64,000 bases of DNA, taken from assembly GCF_020715685.1 (NCBI RefSeq), contig NZ_CP085840.1:3968001-4032000 (forward strand). Direction: 5' to 3'. Below the pieces are notes generated by a model. It was not told where the DNA came from, ran no database searches, and saw nothing but the letters and a program-made list of their open reading frames with translations. A program made the translations under genes and the position numbers. Positions 25,868 to 33,937 of the stretch are shown here, piece after piece. The stretch comes from Dermatobacter hominis. Its GTDB lineage: Bacteria > Actinomycetota > Acidimicrobiia > Acidimicrobiales > Microtrichaceae. The stretch's first letter is position 1; the number at the start of each line of letters is the position of its first letter.

Positions 25868-26773
25868 TCAGCTCCCGAAGCGCGTCTGGACGAAGGTCTT
25901 CATGGTGTAGACGACGGACGCGAGGTGCCGCCGCAGCAGGTCGTGGTCGACCGACAGGTCCTCCGACACGTAGCGCTCCAGCTCGAGCAGCAGGTCGATC
26001 TGGGCGTAGACGTAGCCCGACGACAGGTCGGCGTCGAAGGTGACCGTCCCGGGCTCGGGCGACAGGATCATCCCGCTCTGGACCTCCTGGCGGAGCGCCT
26101 GACCGACCTTCTGGAAGTCGGGCACCCGCTGGCCGTACCCGACGACGGCCGTGGCGCGGTGGCCGACGACATTGGCCGACGCCACGTCCGGCGTCAGGTG
26201 CTGCAGCGCCACGGTGACCCGCGACTGCGTCTCCGGCTCCTCGAAGCGGAGCTGGTGACCGCCGGCGATCGAGCCGACGTCGACGCCGCCGGTCGAGGTG
26301 GTGGTCGTCGTCCCGTAGGTCGCGCCGGCCGTCTCGAGGTCGATGAGCACGAACCCGCAGTCGACGAGGGCCGTGATGACGCCGCCGAGCGTCGCCTCGT
26401 CGATCGAGCTGGCGAACTCGGTCTCCTTGTACATCTCCCAGCTGCGGCCGACGAGCCCGATGAACTCGTCGTCGAGCTCCTGGTTGGACATGCCGTCCAT
26501 CAGCGCCGCCGAGGCGCTGGTCGGCGCGGCCGCCGCGGCCGGAGCCACCGGCGCGCTCGCCGCCGGCGCGGCCGCGGCGGGAGGCGGGGTCGCGGCGGGG
26601 GTCGCGGCGACCTGGTCGAACGGCTGCCAGCCCGGCGCGCCGTCCCACCAGACCTGCGTGCCCGGCGGGATCTGCTGGTGGGCGACCCGGGCCTGCACCG
26701 TCTCCCACGGCTCGGGTCCCTGCTGGTTGCCGGCGGTGTCGATCCAGTGCACCGGCGTGGTCGGATCGGGCAT
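25868..26773 (-). CDS. GYF_2 (DUF4339) domain protein
   Basis: This 301-residue protein starts with a GYF_2-type domain (about residues 8-55: VHWIDTAGNQQGPEPW, then WWDGAPGWQPF), a module that binds proline-rich peptides in other proteins. An Ala/Pro-rich linker (about 58-90) follows, then a ~210-residue soluble domain I do not recognise (SNQELDDEFIGLVGRSWEMY to the C-terminus). It has no signal peptide. GAGGAGGAG stands before the ATG and a TACCCT hexamer lies about 40 nt upstream. It is co-transcribed with the short hypothetical gene downstream. Confidence 0.75.
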   Translation of the reverse strand: MPDPTTPVHWIDTAGNQQGPEPWETVQARVAHQQIPPGTQVWWDGAPGWQPFDQVAATPAATPPPAAAAPAASAPVAPAAAAAPTSASAALMDGMSNQELDDEFIGLVGRSWEMYKETEFASSIDEATLGGVITALVDCGFVLIDLETAGATYGTTTTTSTGGVDVGSIAGGHQLRFEEPETQSRVTVALQHLTPDVASANVVGHRATAVVGYGQRVPDFQKVGQALRQEVQSGMILSPEPGTVTFDADLSSGYVYAQIDLLLELERYVSEDLSVDHDLLRRHLASVVYTMKTFVQTRFGS

Positions 26774-26813
26774 GGGCTCCTCCTCGGCCGGGGCGGCCGC
26801 CACGACGCGGGCG

Positions 26814-26819
26814 AGGGTA
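26814..26819 (-). promoter_or_regulatory. -10 hexamer TACCCT of the GYF-domain operon
   Basis: On the minus strand TACCCT lies 40 nt before the ATG at 26773, giving a short leader with a Shine-Dalgarno sequence, in contrast to the leaderless genes nearby. Confidence 0.4.
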
Positions 26820-26877
26820 GTCCCGGTCAGGGCGGCGCGGATCCGGCGATCCGCCGGCGTCCGCCGATCCGAGTCGC

Positions 26878-27321
26878 TCAGCGGCGGCCGCGGCGCCGGT
26901 GCGGGTTGGTCGGCTTCACGTCGACGACGCTCGCTCCCTCGAGGTCGAAGCGGAAGTGGCCCTCGACCTGCGTCAGCCGCACCACCGGGACGCCGGTGAG
27001 GGCCCGGTCGGTGACGGCCAGCACGCGGTCCGCCTCGCGGCGGGCGGTGTCGACGACGGCCTGCATCCACCCGTAGGTGCCGTCCCGCGTCCCGGCCGGG
27101 GCGCACACGACGGCCCGGGTGACGATGTCCTGCTCGAACGCCGCCTGCTCGGCCGCCGGGAGCGCCCACTTGATCGAGGCGTCGGCCACGACCGCGACCG
27201 TGACCCCGGGGTGCTGCGAGCGCAGGTCCTCGATCGCCCGGTGCAGCTGCTGCAGCGACGGGGCCGGGCGCCGCCAGCCGGCCACCGTGTCGGCGTCGAG
27301 CAGCACCACGGTCCCGGCCAT
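26878..27321 (-). CDS. Small NYN/PIN-like protein
   Basis: This 147-residue protein begins VVLLDADTVAGW and continues with VAVVADASIKWALP and DRVLAVTDRAL. This resembles the compact Rossmann-like NYN/PIN nuclease fold, with acidic residues after strands 1, 2 and 4; it may be an RNase, but this is a fold-level guess. The C-terminus is basic (NPHRRRGRR), which would suit nucleic-acid binding. ATG 27321 was chosen because a TACCGT hexamer lies 10 nt upstream on the minus strand; longer starts would overlap the divergent DUF2252 gene's promoter. Confidence 0.6.
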   Translation of the reverse strand: MAGTVVLLDADTVAGWRRPAPSLQQLHRAIEDLRSQHPGVTVAVVADASIKWALPAAEQAAFEQDIVTRAVVCAPAGTRDGTYGWMQAVVDTARREADRVLAVTDRALTGVPVVRLTQVEGHFRFDLEGASVVDVKPTNPHRRRGRR

Positions 27322-27378
27322 CAGGGCTCCGACGGTAGCCGAGGCCATCGGCCCAGACGGGAACGTCGCGGCCGCCCG

Positions 27379-27384
27379 TAGGCT
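27379..27384 (+). promoter_or_regulatory. -10 hexamer TAGGCT for a leaderless start
   Basis: TAGGCT lies 6 nt before the GTG at 27391. Confidence 0.5.
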
Positions 27385-27390
27385 GGCCCC

Positions 27391-28794
27391 GTGACCGCCG
27401 TGACCGCCCCGCCGACCGCCGTCCCGTCCAAGGACCACCTCGAGCCCGACGAGCACCAGGGGTGGGGTCGGTCACGTCGCGACGAGTGCCCGCGCACGGC
27501 CCACGGCACGTGGGAGCTCACCGACCGGCGGGACCCGGTGGCCATCCTGCAGCGCCAGGAGGAGCACCGGCTGCAGTTCCTGCTCCCGATCCGCCACGCC
27601 CGCATGCTGGCCAGCCCGTTCGCCTTCTACCGCGGCTCGGCCGCGGTGATGTCGGCCGACCTGGCGACCACGCCGACCACGGGCATGCCGGTGCAGCTCT
27701 GCGGCGACGCCCACCTCTCGAACTTCGGGCTTTTCGGCTCACCCGAGCGGGCGCTCGTGTTCGACTGCAACGACTTCGACGAGACGCACCCGGGGCCCTG
27801 GGAGTGGGACGTGAAGCGCCTGGCCGTGAGCGCCGTCCTCATGGCGGGCGACCGCGGCTGGGACGAGGAGGTCCAGCGCCGCATGGCCCGCAACGTCGCG
27901 TTCGCCTACCGCGCCGCGATGTCGGACTTCGCGACCAAGGGCCGGCTCGCCGTCTGGTACTCCCGCCTGACCGACGACCAGATCCTCGCCGTCGCCCAGG
28001 ACGAGAACCGGACCGCGGTCGAGCGCCAGTTCCGCAAGGCCCGGCTCAACGACGTCACGAAGGCCATCGCCAAGTACACCGAGGTCGTCGACGGGCACCG
28101 GCGCTTCGTCCACCAGCCGCCGCTGGTCATGCGCCTCGACGACTCGATGGACGCCGACGCCGCGGCCGCCATGCACCAGACGGTCATCGGGCTGTTCGCC
28201 GAGTACCTCGACAGCATCCCCGCGTACCTGCGGGTGCTCCTCGGCGGCTACGAGCTCATCGACGTGGCGCTCAAGGTCGTCGGCGTCGGCAGCGTGGGCA
28301 CCCGGTGCTACATCGCGCTGGTCCGCGGGCGCGACGACGCCGACCTGATGATCCTGCAGATCAAGGAGGCAGAGCACTCGGTCCTCGAGCCGTTCGTGGA
28401 CCCGGTCGCCTACGACAACCAGGGCCACCGCGTCGTGGTCGGCCAGCAGCTCATGCAGGCGGCGTCGGACCAGTTCCTCGGCTGGGCGAACGTGGGGCAC
28501 CACGACTTCTACATCCGCCAGTTCCGCGACATGAAGGGGTCGATCAACCTGGAGAAGATCGGCTCGCAGATGGCCGAGAACTACCTCCTGCTGTGCGCGT
28601 GGACGCTGGCCCGCGCCCACTCCCGTTCCGGGTCCCGGATCGCCATCTCGTCGTACCTCGGCAAGAGCGACAAGTTCGACCGGTCGATCTCGGACTTCTC
28701 GATGGCCTACGCCGGCCAGGTGCACCAGGACCACGCCGCGTTCGCCGCGGCGGCGGCCGACGGCCGCATCGAGGTCGCCACCTCGGGCTACTGA
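27391..28794 (+). CDS. DUF2252 family protein
   Basis: This 467-residue protein matches the DUF2252 family, common in actinobacteria and related in shape to phosphotransferase/kinase-like proteins. The hallmark CGDAHLSNFG has Asp106 and His108, followed by the second conserved block VFDCNDFDETHPGPWEWDVKRL. It is soluble, with no signal peptide. No biochemical role is known for the family. It is divergent from the NYN/PIN-like gene, and a strong composite inverted repeat follows its stop. Confidence 0.85.
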   Translation: MTAVTAPPTAVPSKDHLEPDEHQGWGRSRRDECPRTAHGTWELTDRRDPVAILQRQEEHRLQFLLPIRHARMLASPFAFYRGSAAVMSADLATTPTTGMPVQLCGDAHLSNFGLFGSPERALVFDCNDFDETHPGPWEWDVKRLAVSAVLMAGDRGWDEEVQRRMARNVAFAYRAAMSDFATKGRLAVWYSRLTDDQILAVAQDENRTAVERQFRKARLNDVTKAIAKYTEVVDGHRRFVHQPPLVMRLDDSMDADAAAAMHQTVIGLFAEYLDSIPAYLRVLLGGYELIDVALKVVGVGSVGTRCYIALVRGRDDADLMILQIKEAEHSVLEPFVDPVAYDNQGHRVVVGQQLMQAASDQFLGWANVGHHDFYIRQFRDMKGSINLEKIGSQMAENYLLLCAWTLARAHSRSGSRIAISSYLGKSDKFDRSISDFSMAYAGQVHQDHAAFAAAAADGRIEVATSGY

Positions 28795-28819
28795 TCCGGC
28801 CGCCCGCCCCTGCGTGCCC

Positions 28820-28866
28820 TTCTGGCGTCGGCTTCCGTCGCCTGGCGACGGACACCGCCGCCAGAA
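28820..28866. terminator. Composite symmetric inverted repeat, likely bidirectional terminator
   Basis: Outer 8-bp arms (28820-28827 and 28859-28866) enclose an inner 8-1-8 hairpin (28835-28851), with 7-nt spacers on both sides. It lies between the convergent DUF2252 and hydroxylase genes and has the same plan as the element at 2594-2643. Confidence 0.6.
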
Positions 28867-28909
28867 CGGTCGGACCGTCGCGGCTCGACCGGTCGGCCGG
28901 CGAGCGGGC

Positions 28910-30106
28910 TCAACCGGCGATCGGCGCGGCCTCCTCCGAGAGGTGCTCGTCGACCGTGGCGAGCTCGCGGTGGCGCTCGTAGGCCCACCCCGGGCCGCGG
29001 AACACGAACGACAGCCGATCCGACCAGGTGTCGGAGCCGGCGACGTCGCGGGCGATGTCGACGTACTCGTGCGTCATCACCTTGACCGGGTCGAACGTCT
29101 CGATGTTCTTGGTGAGCCCGTAGACGACGCGCTCGTCCTCGACCTCGAAGGTCCCGAACAGGCGGTCCCAGACGATGAGGATGCTGCCGTGGTTGCGGTC
29201 CAGGTACTGCCGGTTGCTGCCGTGGTGCACGCGGTGGTGCGAGGCCGTGTTGAACACCTGCTCGAACGGGCCCAACTTCGGCACGACCTCGGTGTGGATC
29301 CAGAACTGGTAGATCAGGTTGACGCCCCGGGCGGTCTCGATCAGCTCGGGCCGGATGCCGAGCAGCGACATCAGCCCGTAGGGCACGAACGTGCCGAGGG
29401 AGTCGGCCACCGGTTGGCGCAGCGCGGTCGAGAGGTTGTACCGCTCGCTCGAGTGGTGGACCACGTGCACCGCCCACAGGTACCGGCTCGAGTGCATGAA
29501 CCGGTGGTTCCAGTAGTAGATGAGGTCCCAGGCCAGGATCGCGGCGGCGGTGGCCGCCGGGCCGGAGCCCAGGTCGGGGACGAGCCGGTGCTCGAAGAGC
29601 CGCTTCGCCGTCGTGCGGCCCGCCCACGTGCCCGCCACCGCCGCACCACCGGCCGCGATCGCGGTCATGGCGGCGCTGCCCGCCACCCGTCGCCACACCG
29701 AGCGGGCCCGGCGGGCGGCACGGTTCCCCCGGCCCGTCGACCCGGCCTCAGGCTCGGGGGTCGCACGCTCGTCGGCGGCGCCCGGCTCGGGGACCCGGCC
29801 GGCCTCCAGCTCCTGCGCCCGGGCGATCGCATCGGCGGCGACCGCCGCCACGGCGGCGCCACCGGCGACCCCGAGCACGACCCTGCGGTAGCGGCCGTCG
29901 CCGACGTCGAACCGTCGGAACAGCGGCACCGTGATCGCCGGCACGATGAGGCTGGCGACGCCCATGCCGAGGCTCACCAGGGTGTCGTTGCGCTCGTAGT
30001 CGCCGGCCGACGGCGGGGCGCCCCGGTCCCGTCGCCGCTTCTGGACGGCGGCCTCCAGCCCCATCGAGCCGAAGTAGAAGGGGATCGCGGCGACGGTCAG
30101 GTCCAC
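28910..30106 (-). CDS. Sterol desaturase / fatty acid hydroxylase family membrane protein
   Basis: This 398-residue membrane protein carries the histidine clusters of the di-iron fatty acid hydroxylase superfamily: HRFMHSSRYLWAVHVVHHSS at about 199-218 and TASHHRVHHGSN at about 285-297. Hydrophobic segments occur near the N-terminus and around the clusters. An additional ~60-residue polar, acidic stretch (about 95-150) is inserted between membrane segments. It would hydroxylate or desaturate a lipid at the membrane. The GTG start has TACCGT 6 nt upstream. A smaller family relative lies at 40319-40948. Confidence 0.85.
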   Translation of the reverse strand: MDLTVAAIPFYFGSMGLEAAVQKRRRDRGAPPSAGDYERNDTLVSLGMGVASLIVPAITVPLFRRFDVGDGRYRRVVLGVAGGAAVAAVAADAIARAQELEAGRVPEPGAADERATPEPEAGSTGRGNRAARRARSVWRRVAGSAAMTAIAAGGAAVAGTWAGRTTAKRLFEHRLVPDLGSGPAATAAAILAWDLIYYWNHRFMHSSRYLWAVHVVHHSSERYNLSTALRQPVADSLGTFVPYGLMSLLGIRPELIETARGVNLIYQFWIHTEVVPKLGPFEQVFNTASHHRVHHGSNRQYLDRNHGSILIVWDRLFGTFEVEDERVVYGLTKNIETFDPVKVMTHEYVDIARDVAGSDTWSDRLSFVFRGPGWAYERHRELATVDEHLSEEAAPIAG

Positions 30107-30112
30107 CCCGCG

Positions 30113-30118
30113 ACGGTA
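30113..30118 (-). promoter_or_regulatory. -10 hexamer TACCGT for the leaderless hydroxylase gene
   Basis: On the minus strand TACCGT lies 6 nt before the GTG at 30106. Confidence 0.55.
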
Positions 30119-30167
30119 CCGCCGCGACGCCGCCGACCGCCCGAGGACCGCGGCCGGGCGGCCGGTG

Positions 30168-31103
30168 TCAGAGCGACTCGGTCGGCGTGAGGAGGATCAT
30201 CCCCTCGTCGCCGTCGTGGCCGTGGAGGTCGGTCGACGCCGCTCGCAGCGCCGGGCCGAGCAGCCCCGACGGCAGCGAGTACGCGTCGGCCTGCGAGAGG
30301 TCGACCTGGTAGCCGAGGTCGCCGAGCGAGGCGATGCTCACCCGGCTGAGCGGCGACGCGCCGAGGCCGATCATGCCGGTCATCAGCTCGTTGCCGAAGG
30401 TGCTGTCACGCCAGTGGGCGTACGCCGTGCCGGCCCCGCCGGTCGCCTCGACCGGGACCGCGGTGGACTCGCCGCTCAGCGCCTGCCACTCGGCGGTGGC
30501 GAGCGGGCCGACGAACCGCGGGTCAGACCCGCCGCTGCCGGTCAGCAACGAGAAGCCCGTCCACCTCGTGCCGTAGCCGAGCACGTGGGCCATCTCGTGG
30601 AGGACGATCGCCTCGAACCCGCCGTTGGCCATCCACGTGGCGACGTCCGCGCTGTCGAAGCGCATGGTCCCGGCGCGGGGCAGGCCGTCGGCCAGGGCGT
30701 TGGCGCACGGGCCGGCCTGCCCGAGCACGCCGCCGGGCCCGTCGATCGACGTGATCTGCACGTCGATGACCAGGTCGTCGATCGAGCTCACCGGCGCCGC
30801 CAGGTTCGTGCAACCCCGGTAGCCGCTCACGCTGACGTCGGGGACGTCGGCCGTGATCGTCCGCTCCCAGCGCTGCGCGGCGGTCTCGAAGGTCGCCAGC
30901 ACGCCCGGGGCGACCGAGCCGATCGGCCGGATGACGATGTCGTACGGGCTCGACGACGGGGGCGGGGCCACCGGCTCGGAGGCGGCCGCCGGCGGGGCCG
31001 GCGGGGCCGGCGGGGGGTCCGTGCAGGCTGCGAGCAGCGCAAGCGGCGCGACGAGGGCGACGAGGAGGGCGCGACCGGGGACGCGGCGACGGTGTCCTGA
31101 CAT
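30168..31103 (-). CDS. Leishmanolysin-like zinc metalloprotease, lipoprotein
   Basis: This 311-residue protein has a signal peptide with lipobox LAAC (Cys about 27) and a Pro/Ala linker. The catalytic domain contains IVLHEMAHVLGYGTRW, the HExxHxxG zinc motif at about residue 167. The local sequence and the late conserved Met-containing GNELMTGMIG resemble leishmanolysin-type (M8) metallopeptidases. It would act on extracytoplasmic protein substrates. It stands alone upstream of the hydroxylase gene on the same strand. Confidence 0.8.
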   Translation of the reverse strand: MSGHRRRVPGRALLVALVAPLALLAACTDPPPAPPAPPAAASEPVAPPPSSSPYDIVIRPIGSVAPGVLATFETAAQRWERTITADVPDVSVSGYRGCTNLAAPVSSIDDLVIDVQITSIDGPGGVLGQAGPCANALADGLPRAGTMRFDSADVATWMANGGFEAIVLHEMAHVLGYGTRWTGFSLLTGSGGSDPRFVGPLATAEWQALSGESTAVPVEATGGAGTAYAHWRDSTFGNELMTGMIGLGASPLSRVSIASLGDLGYQVDLSQADAYSLPSGLLGPALRAASTDLHGHDGDEGMILLTPTESL

Positions 31104-31184
31104 GTCCGGGGTGTCGGCCAGGCGGCGGCCCGGGTTGAGCTTGCGGTCGCGGATCGGGCCCGGTGGCCCACCGGCGGGCCCGGG

Positions 31185-31949
31185 TCAGCCGGCCATCATG
31201 GCGCCGACGAGCTGCTCGAAGGCCCGCAGCTCGCGCTCGCGGGCGGCCTTCACGGCGTCGAGCCGGCCGGCCAGCATCAGCTGCTTGGTCGCCACGACCG
31301 GCCCGAGCGGCAGGCCCCCGATGTGGCTCGCCAGGGCGCGGGCCTCGTCGAGGAGCCGGTCGGCGGGGACCGAACGCAGCGCGATCCCGTCGGCCACCGC
31401 CTGCTCGGCGTCGATCCACGGTTCGGTGAACAGCACCTCGGCGGCGCGCTGCCAGCCCATGACGGTCGGCATCATCAGGCTCGCCGAGGCCTCGGTCGTC
31501 ACCCCGAGCGAGATGAACGGCACCTTGAGGCGCGCGGTGTCGGCCATGAGCACGAGGTCGCAGTGCAGGAGCATGGTCAGCCCGATGCCGACGCCCACGC
31601 CGTTCACCGCGGCGATTACCGGCTTGGGGAAGGACTCCAGCACCGGCATGAAGCGCTGGTAGCCGGGCTCCTGGTCCTGGAACACGGCCGGGTCGTTCAT
31701 CTCCGACAGGTCCTGGCCGGCCGAGAAGGCCCGGCCGGCGCCGGTGATGAGCACGCAGCGGATGTCGTCGTCGGTCGCCGCCTCCTCGAGGGCGTCGGCG
31801 GTCGAGTACCACAGGGCCTGGTCGAACGCGTTGAGCGCCTGGGGCCGGTTCAGCGTCAGCGTGCGGACGCCGTCGGCGTCGTCGACCAGGAGGACGGGGC
31901 CGGACTCGGGGGCGGGCTCGGGCTCGGGCGACGAGGAGGTCTCGGACAT
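31185..31949 (-). CDS. Enoyl-CoA hydratase/isomerase family protein
   Basis: This 254-residue crotonase-fold protein contains NRPQALNAFDQAL, the oxyanion-forming AFSAGQDLSEM and AAVNGVGVGIGLTMLLHCDLV. It would hydrate or isomerise an enoyl-CoA in beta-oxidation. ATG 31949 begins just before an acidic Pro/Glu-rich N-terminus; a start at 32039 would overlap the divergent aminotransferase. It is divergent from that aminotransferase with 59 nt between starts. Confidence 0.88.
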   Translation of the reverse strand: MSETSSSPEPEPAPESGPVLLVDDADGVRTLTLNRPQALNAFDQALWYSTADALEEAATDDDIRCVLITGAGRAFSAGQDLSEMNDPAVFQDQEPGYQRFMPVLESFPKPVIAAVNGVGVGIGLTMLLHCDLVLMADTARLKVPFISLGVTTEASASLMMPTVMGWQRAAEVLFTEPWIDAEQAVADGIALRSVPADRLLDEARALASHIGGLPLGPVVATKQLMLAGRLDAVKAARERELRAFEQLVGAMMAG

Positions 31950-31995
31950 GGTCCCGTTGGCTAGCACCGCTGGGGCGTCGGTGCGGCACCCGTCG

Positions 31996-32001
31996 TAACG
32001 T
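31996..32001 (+). promoter_or_regulatory. -10 hexamer TAACGT for a leaderless start
   Basis: TAACGT lies 7 nt before the GTG at 32009, with no Shine-Dalgarno sequence. Confidence 0.5.
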
Positions 32002-32008
32002 TGCGCCC

Positions 32009-33373
32009 GTGAGCACCACCGAGAACGACCTCGCCGCACCCTCGAACGAGCAGAGCACTGCGGCTGATCGCCGCTACGTCTTCCACTCCTGGTCGGCGCA
32101 GGAGCTGATCTCGCCGCTGCCGATCGCCGGCGGCGAGGGCGCCTGGTTCTGGGACAACGAGGGCAACCGGTACCTCGACTTCGCCTCGCAGCTCGTCAAC
32201 CTCAACCTCGGCCACCAGCACCCCCGCATGGTCGCAGCGATCAAGGCGCAGGCCGACGTCCTCTGCACGGTGGCGCCGCCGTTCGCGAACGACGTGCGCA
32301 CCGAGGCCGCACGCCTGATCACCGAGCACGCCCCGGGCGACCTCGACCGGGTCTTCTTCACCAACGGCGGCGCCGAGGCCAACGAGAACGCGGTCCGGAT
32401 GGCCCGCCTCCACACGGGTCGCCAGAAGGTGCTGTCGACGTACCGCAGCTACCACGGCGCGACCTCGACCGCGATCACCCTCACCGGCGAGCCGCGCCGC
32501 TGGGCGTCCGAGCCGGGCACGCCGGGCGTCGTGCACTTCTTCGGTCCTTACACGTACCGCTCGTCGTTCGGTGCCACGACCGACGAGGAGGAGCGCGAGC
32601 GGGCGCTCGAGCACCTGGCCCAGGTCATCCAGATGGAGGGCGGCCACACCATCGCGGCGATCGTGCTCGAGTCGGTCGTCGGGACCAACGGCGTGCTGGT
32701 CCCGCCCGAGGGCTACCTCGCCGGTGTCCGGGAGCTGTGCGACGAGCACGGGATCCTGCTCATCGCGGACGAGGTGATGGTCGGCTTCGGCCGGGTGGGG
32801 GAGTGGTTCGCGGTCGACCGCTGGGGCGTCGTGCCCGACCTGCTCACCTTCGCCAAGGGCGTGAACTCCGGCTACGTCCCGCTGGGCGGGGTGCTGATCT
32901 CCGACGCGGTCGCCGCCACCTTCGCCGAGCGCCCGTACCCGGGCGGGCTCACCTACAGCGGCCACCCGCTCGCCTGCGCCACGGCCGTCGAGAGCATCTC
33001 GATCTTCACCGACGACGACATCGTGGGCCGCTCGCGGCGGCTCGGCGAGGAGGTCATCCGGCCCGCGCTGCGGGACATCGCCGCACGCCACCCCTCGGTG
33101 GGCGAGGTGCGCGGCCTCGGCTGCTTCTTCGCGATCGAGCTCGTCCGCGACCGTGGCACGCGCGAGCCGCTGGTGCCGTTCAACGCGGCCGGCGCCGAGG
33201 CGGCGCCCATGACCGAGCTCATGGGGGCGTGCAAGTCGCGCGGCGTCTGGCCGTTCTCGCACTTCAACCGCCTGCACGTCGCCCCGCCCCTCGTCATCTC
33301 CGACGAGGACCTGCGCGCCGGGCTGGCGGCGATCGACGAGGCCCTCGACGTCGCCGATGCCCACGTCTCCTGA
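32009..33373 (+). CDS. Class III PLP-dependent aminotransferase
   Basis: This 454-residue enzyme belongs to the class III (omega) aminotransferases. The PLP-binding features are ADEVMVGFGRVG with the pyridine-binding Asp and FAKGVNSGY with the Schiff-base Lys283. LDFASQLVNLNLGHQHP near residue 60 is typical of the taurine/beta-alanine/putrescine-pyruvate aminotransferase group. It would move an amino group from a terminal amine to a keto acid. The substrate is not evident. Confidence 0.87.
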   Translation: MSTTENDLAAPSNEQSTAADRRYVFHSWSAQELISPLPIAGGEGAWFWDNEGNRYLDFASQLVNLNLGHQHPRMVAAIKAQADVLCTVAPPFANDVRTEAARLITEHAPGDLDRVFFTNGGAEANENAVRMARLHTGRQKVLSTYRSYHGATSTAITLTGEPRRWASEPGTPGVVHFFGPYTYRSSFGATTDEEERERALEHLAQVIQMEGGHTIAAIVLESVVGTNGVLVPPEGYLAGVRELCDEHGILLIADEVMVGFGRVGEWFAVDRWGVVPDLLTFAKGVNSGYVPLGGVLISDAVAATFAERPYPGGLTYSGHPLACATAVESISIFTDDDIVGRSRRLGEEVIRPALRDIAARHPSVGEVRGLGCFFAIELVRDRGTREPLVPFNAAGAEAAPMTELMGACKSRGVWPFSHFNRLHVAPPLVISDEDLRAGLAAIDEALDVADAHVS

Positions 33374-33422
33374 CGCCGGACCGGTCGCGCCCGCGCTGTG
33401 ACCGATGCGCCGACCGGTGCGA

Positions 33423-33583
33423 TAGGATGTTGGCGTCGTCGGGTCCTCCGGCGGCCGCCGGTCCTGCCGAGCGCAGCGCTGGCAGGAGCAGAGCAAGCAA
33501 TCCGCTAGTCCTCGGGGCGCCGGACACATCGGTGCCCCGTTGCGCAATCAGGCCCCGGATGCCGGGGAGAAACGAGTCACACC
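33423..33583 (+). promoter_or_regulatory. Promoter and long structured leader of the cold-shock gene
   Basis: A TAGGAT hexamer (33423-33428) lies about 155 nt before the GTG start. The leader contains a perfect 14-bp palindrome (33448-33461), a hairpin with 6-bp outer and 5-bp inner stems (33463-33486), a 9-bp stem with one G-U (33514-33538) and a CCCCGG-ATG-CCGGGG hairpin (33553-33567). Long structured leaders act as temperature-responsive elements in other cold-shock mRNAs; that role is inferred here. Confidence 0.55.
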
Positions 33584-33787
33584 GTGCCCACGGGAACCGT
33601 CAAGTTCTTCAACTCCGAGAAGGGTTACGGCTTCATCAGCCGTGACGACGAGGGTGGCGACATCTTCGTGCACTTCTCCCAGATCGCGGGCAGTGGCTAC
33701 CGCAACCTCGAAGAGGGCCAGAAGGTCGAGTTCGAGGTGGGCCCCGGTCGCAAGGGCGACGAGGCCCAGAACGTCCGAGCCGTCTGA
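33584..33787 (+). CDS. Cold shock protein, CspA family
   Basis: This 67-residue protein is a single cold-shock domain. The RNA-binding motifs are KGYGFIS (RNP1) and DIFVHF (RNP2), and the start GTVKFFN is canonical. It binds single-stranded RNA and DNA and acts as an RNA chaperone. The start is GTG, without a good Shine-Dalgarno sequence close by. A long leader precedes it and a strong hairpin terminator follows, so it is monocistronic. Confidence 0.95.
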   Translation: MPTGTVKFFNSEKGYGFISRDDEGGDIFVHFSQIAGSGYRNLEEGQKVEFEVGPGRKGDEAQNVRAV

Positions 33788-33813
33788 CCCGAGGGTCGAC
33801 CACATCGCTGCGT

Positions 33814-33849
33814 GACGGCGGGATCCGGCTCCGGCCGGGTCCCGCCGTC
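33814..33849 (+). terminator. Hairpin terminator after the cold-shock gene
   Basis: Perfect 10-bp arms (33814-33823 and 33840-33849) with an inner CCGG-ct-CCGG, 27 nt after the cold-shock stop codon. Confidence 0.65.
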
Positions 33850-33925
33850 GCCGCATCCGGGCTCGGCGCCCGACACCGGGCGGCGTCCATCCCGCAGGGT
33901 GAGCGCTTCGTCACGCCCCCGCCGC

Positions 33926-33931
33926 TACCGT
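33926..33931 (+). promoter_or_regulatory. -10 hexamer TACCGT for a leaderless start
   Basis: TACCGT lies 6 nt before the ATG at 33938. Confidence 0.55.
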
Positions 33932-33937
33932 CGCGGC

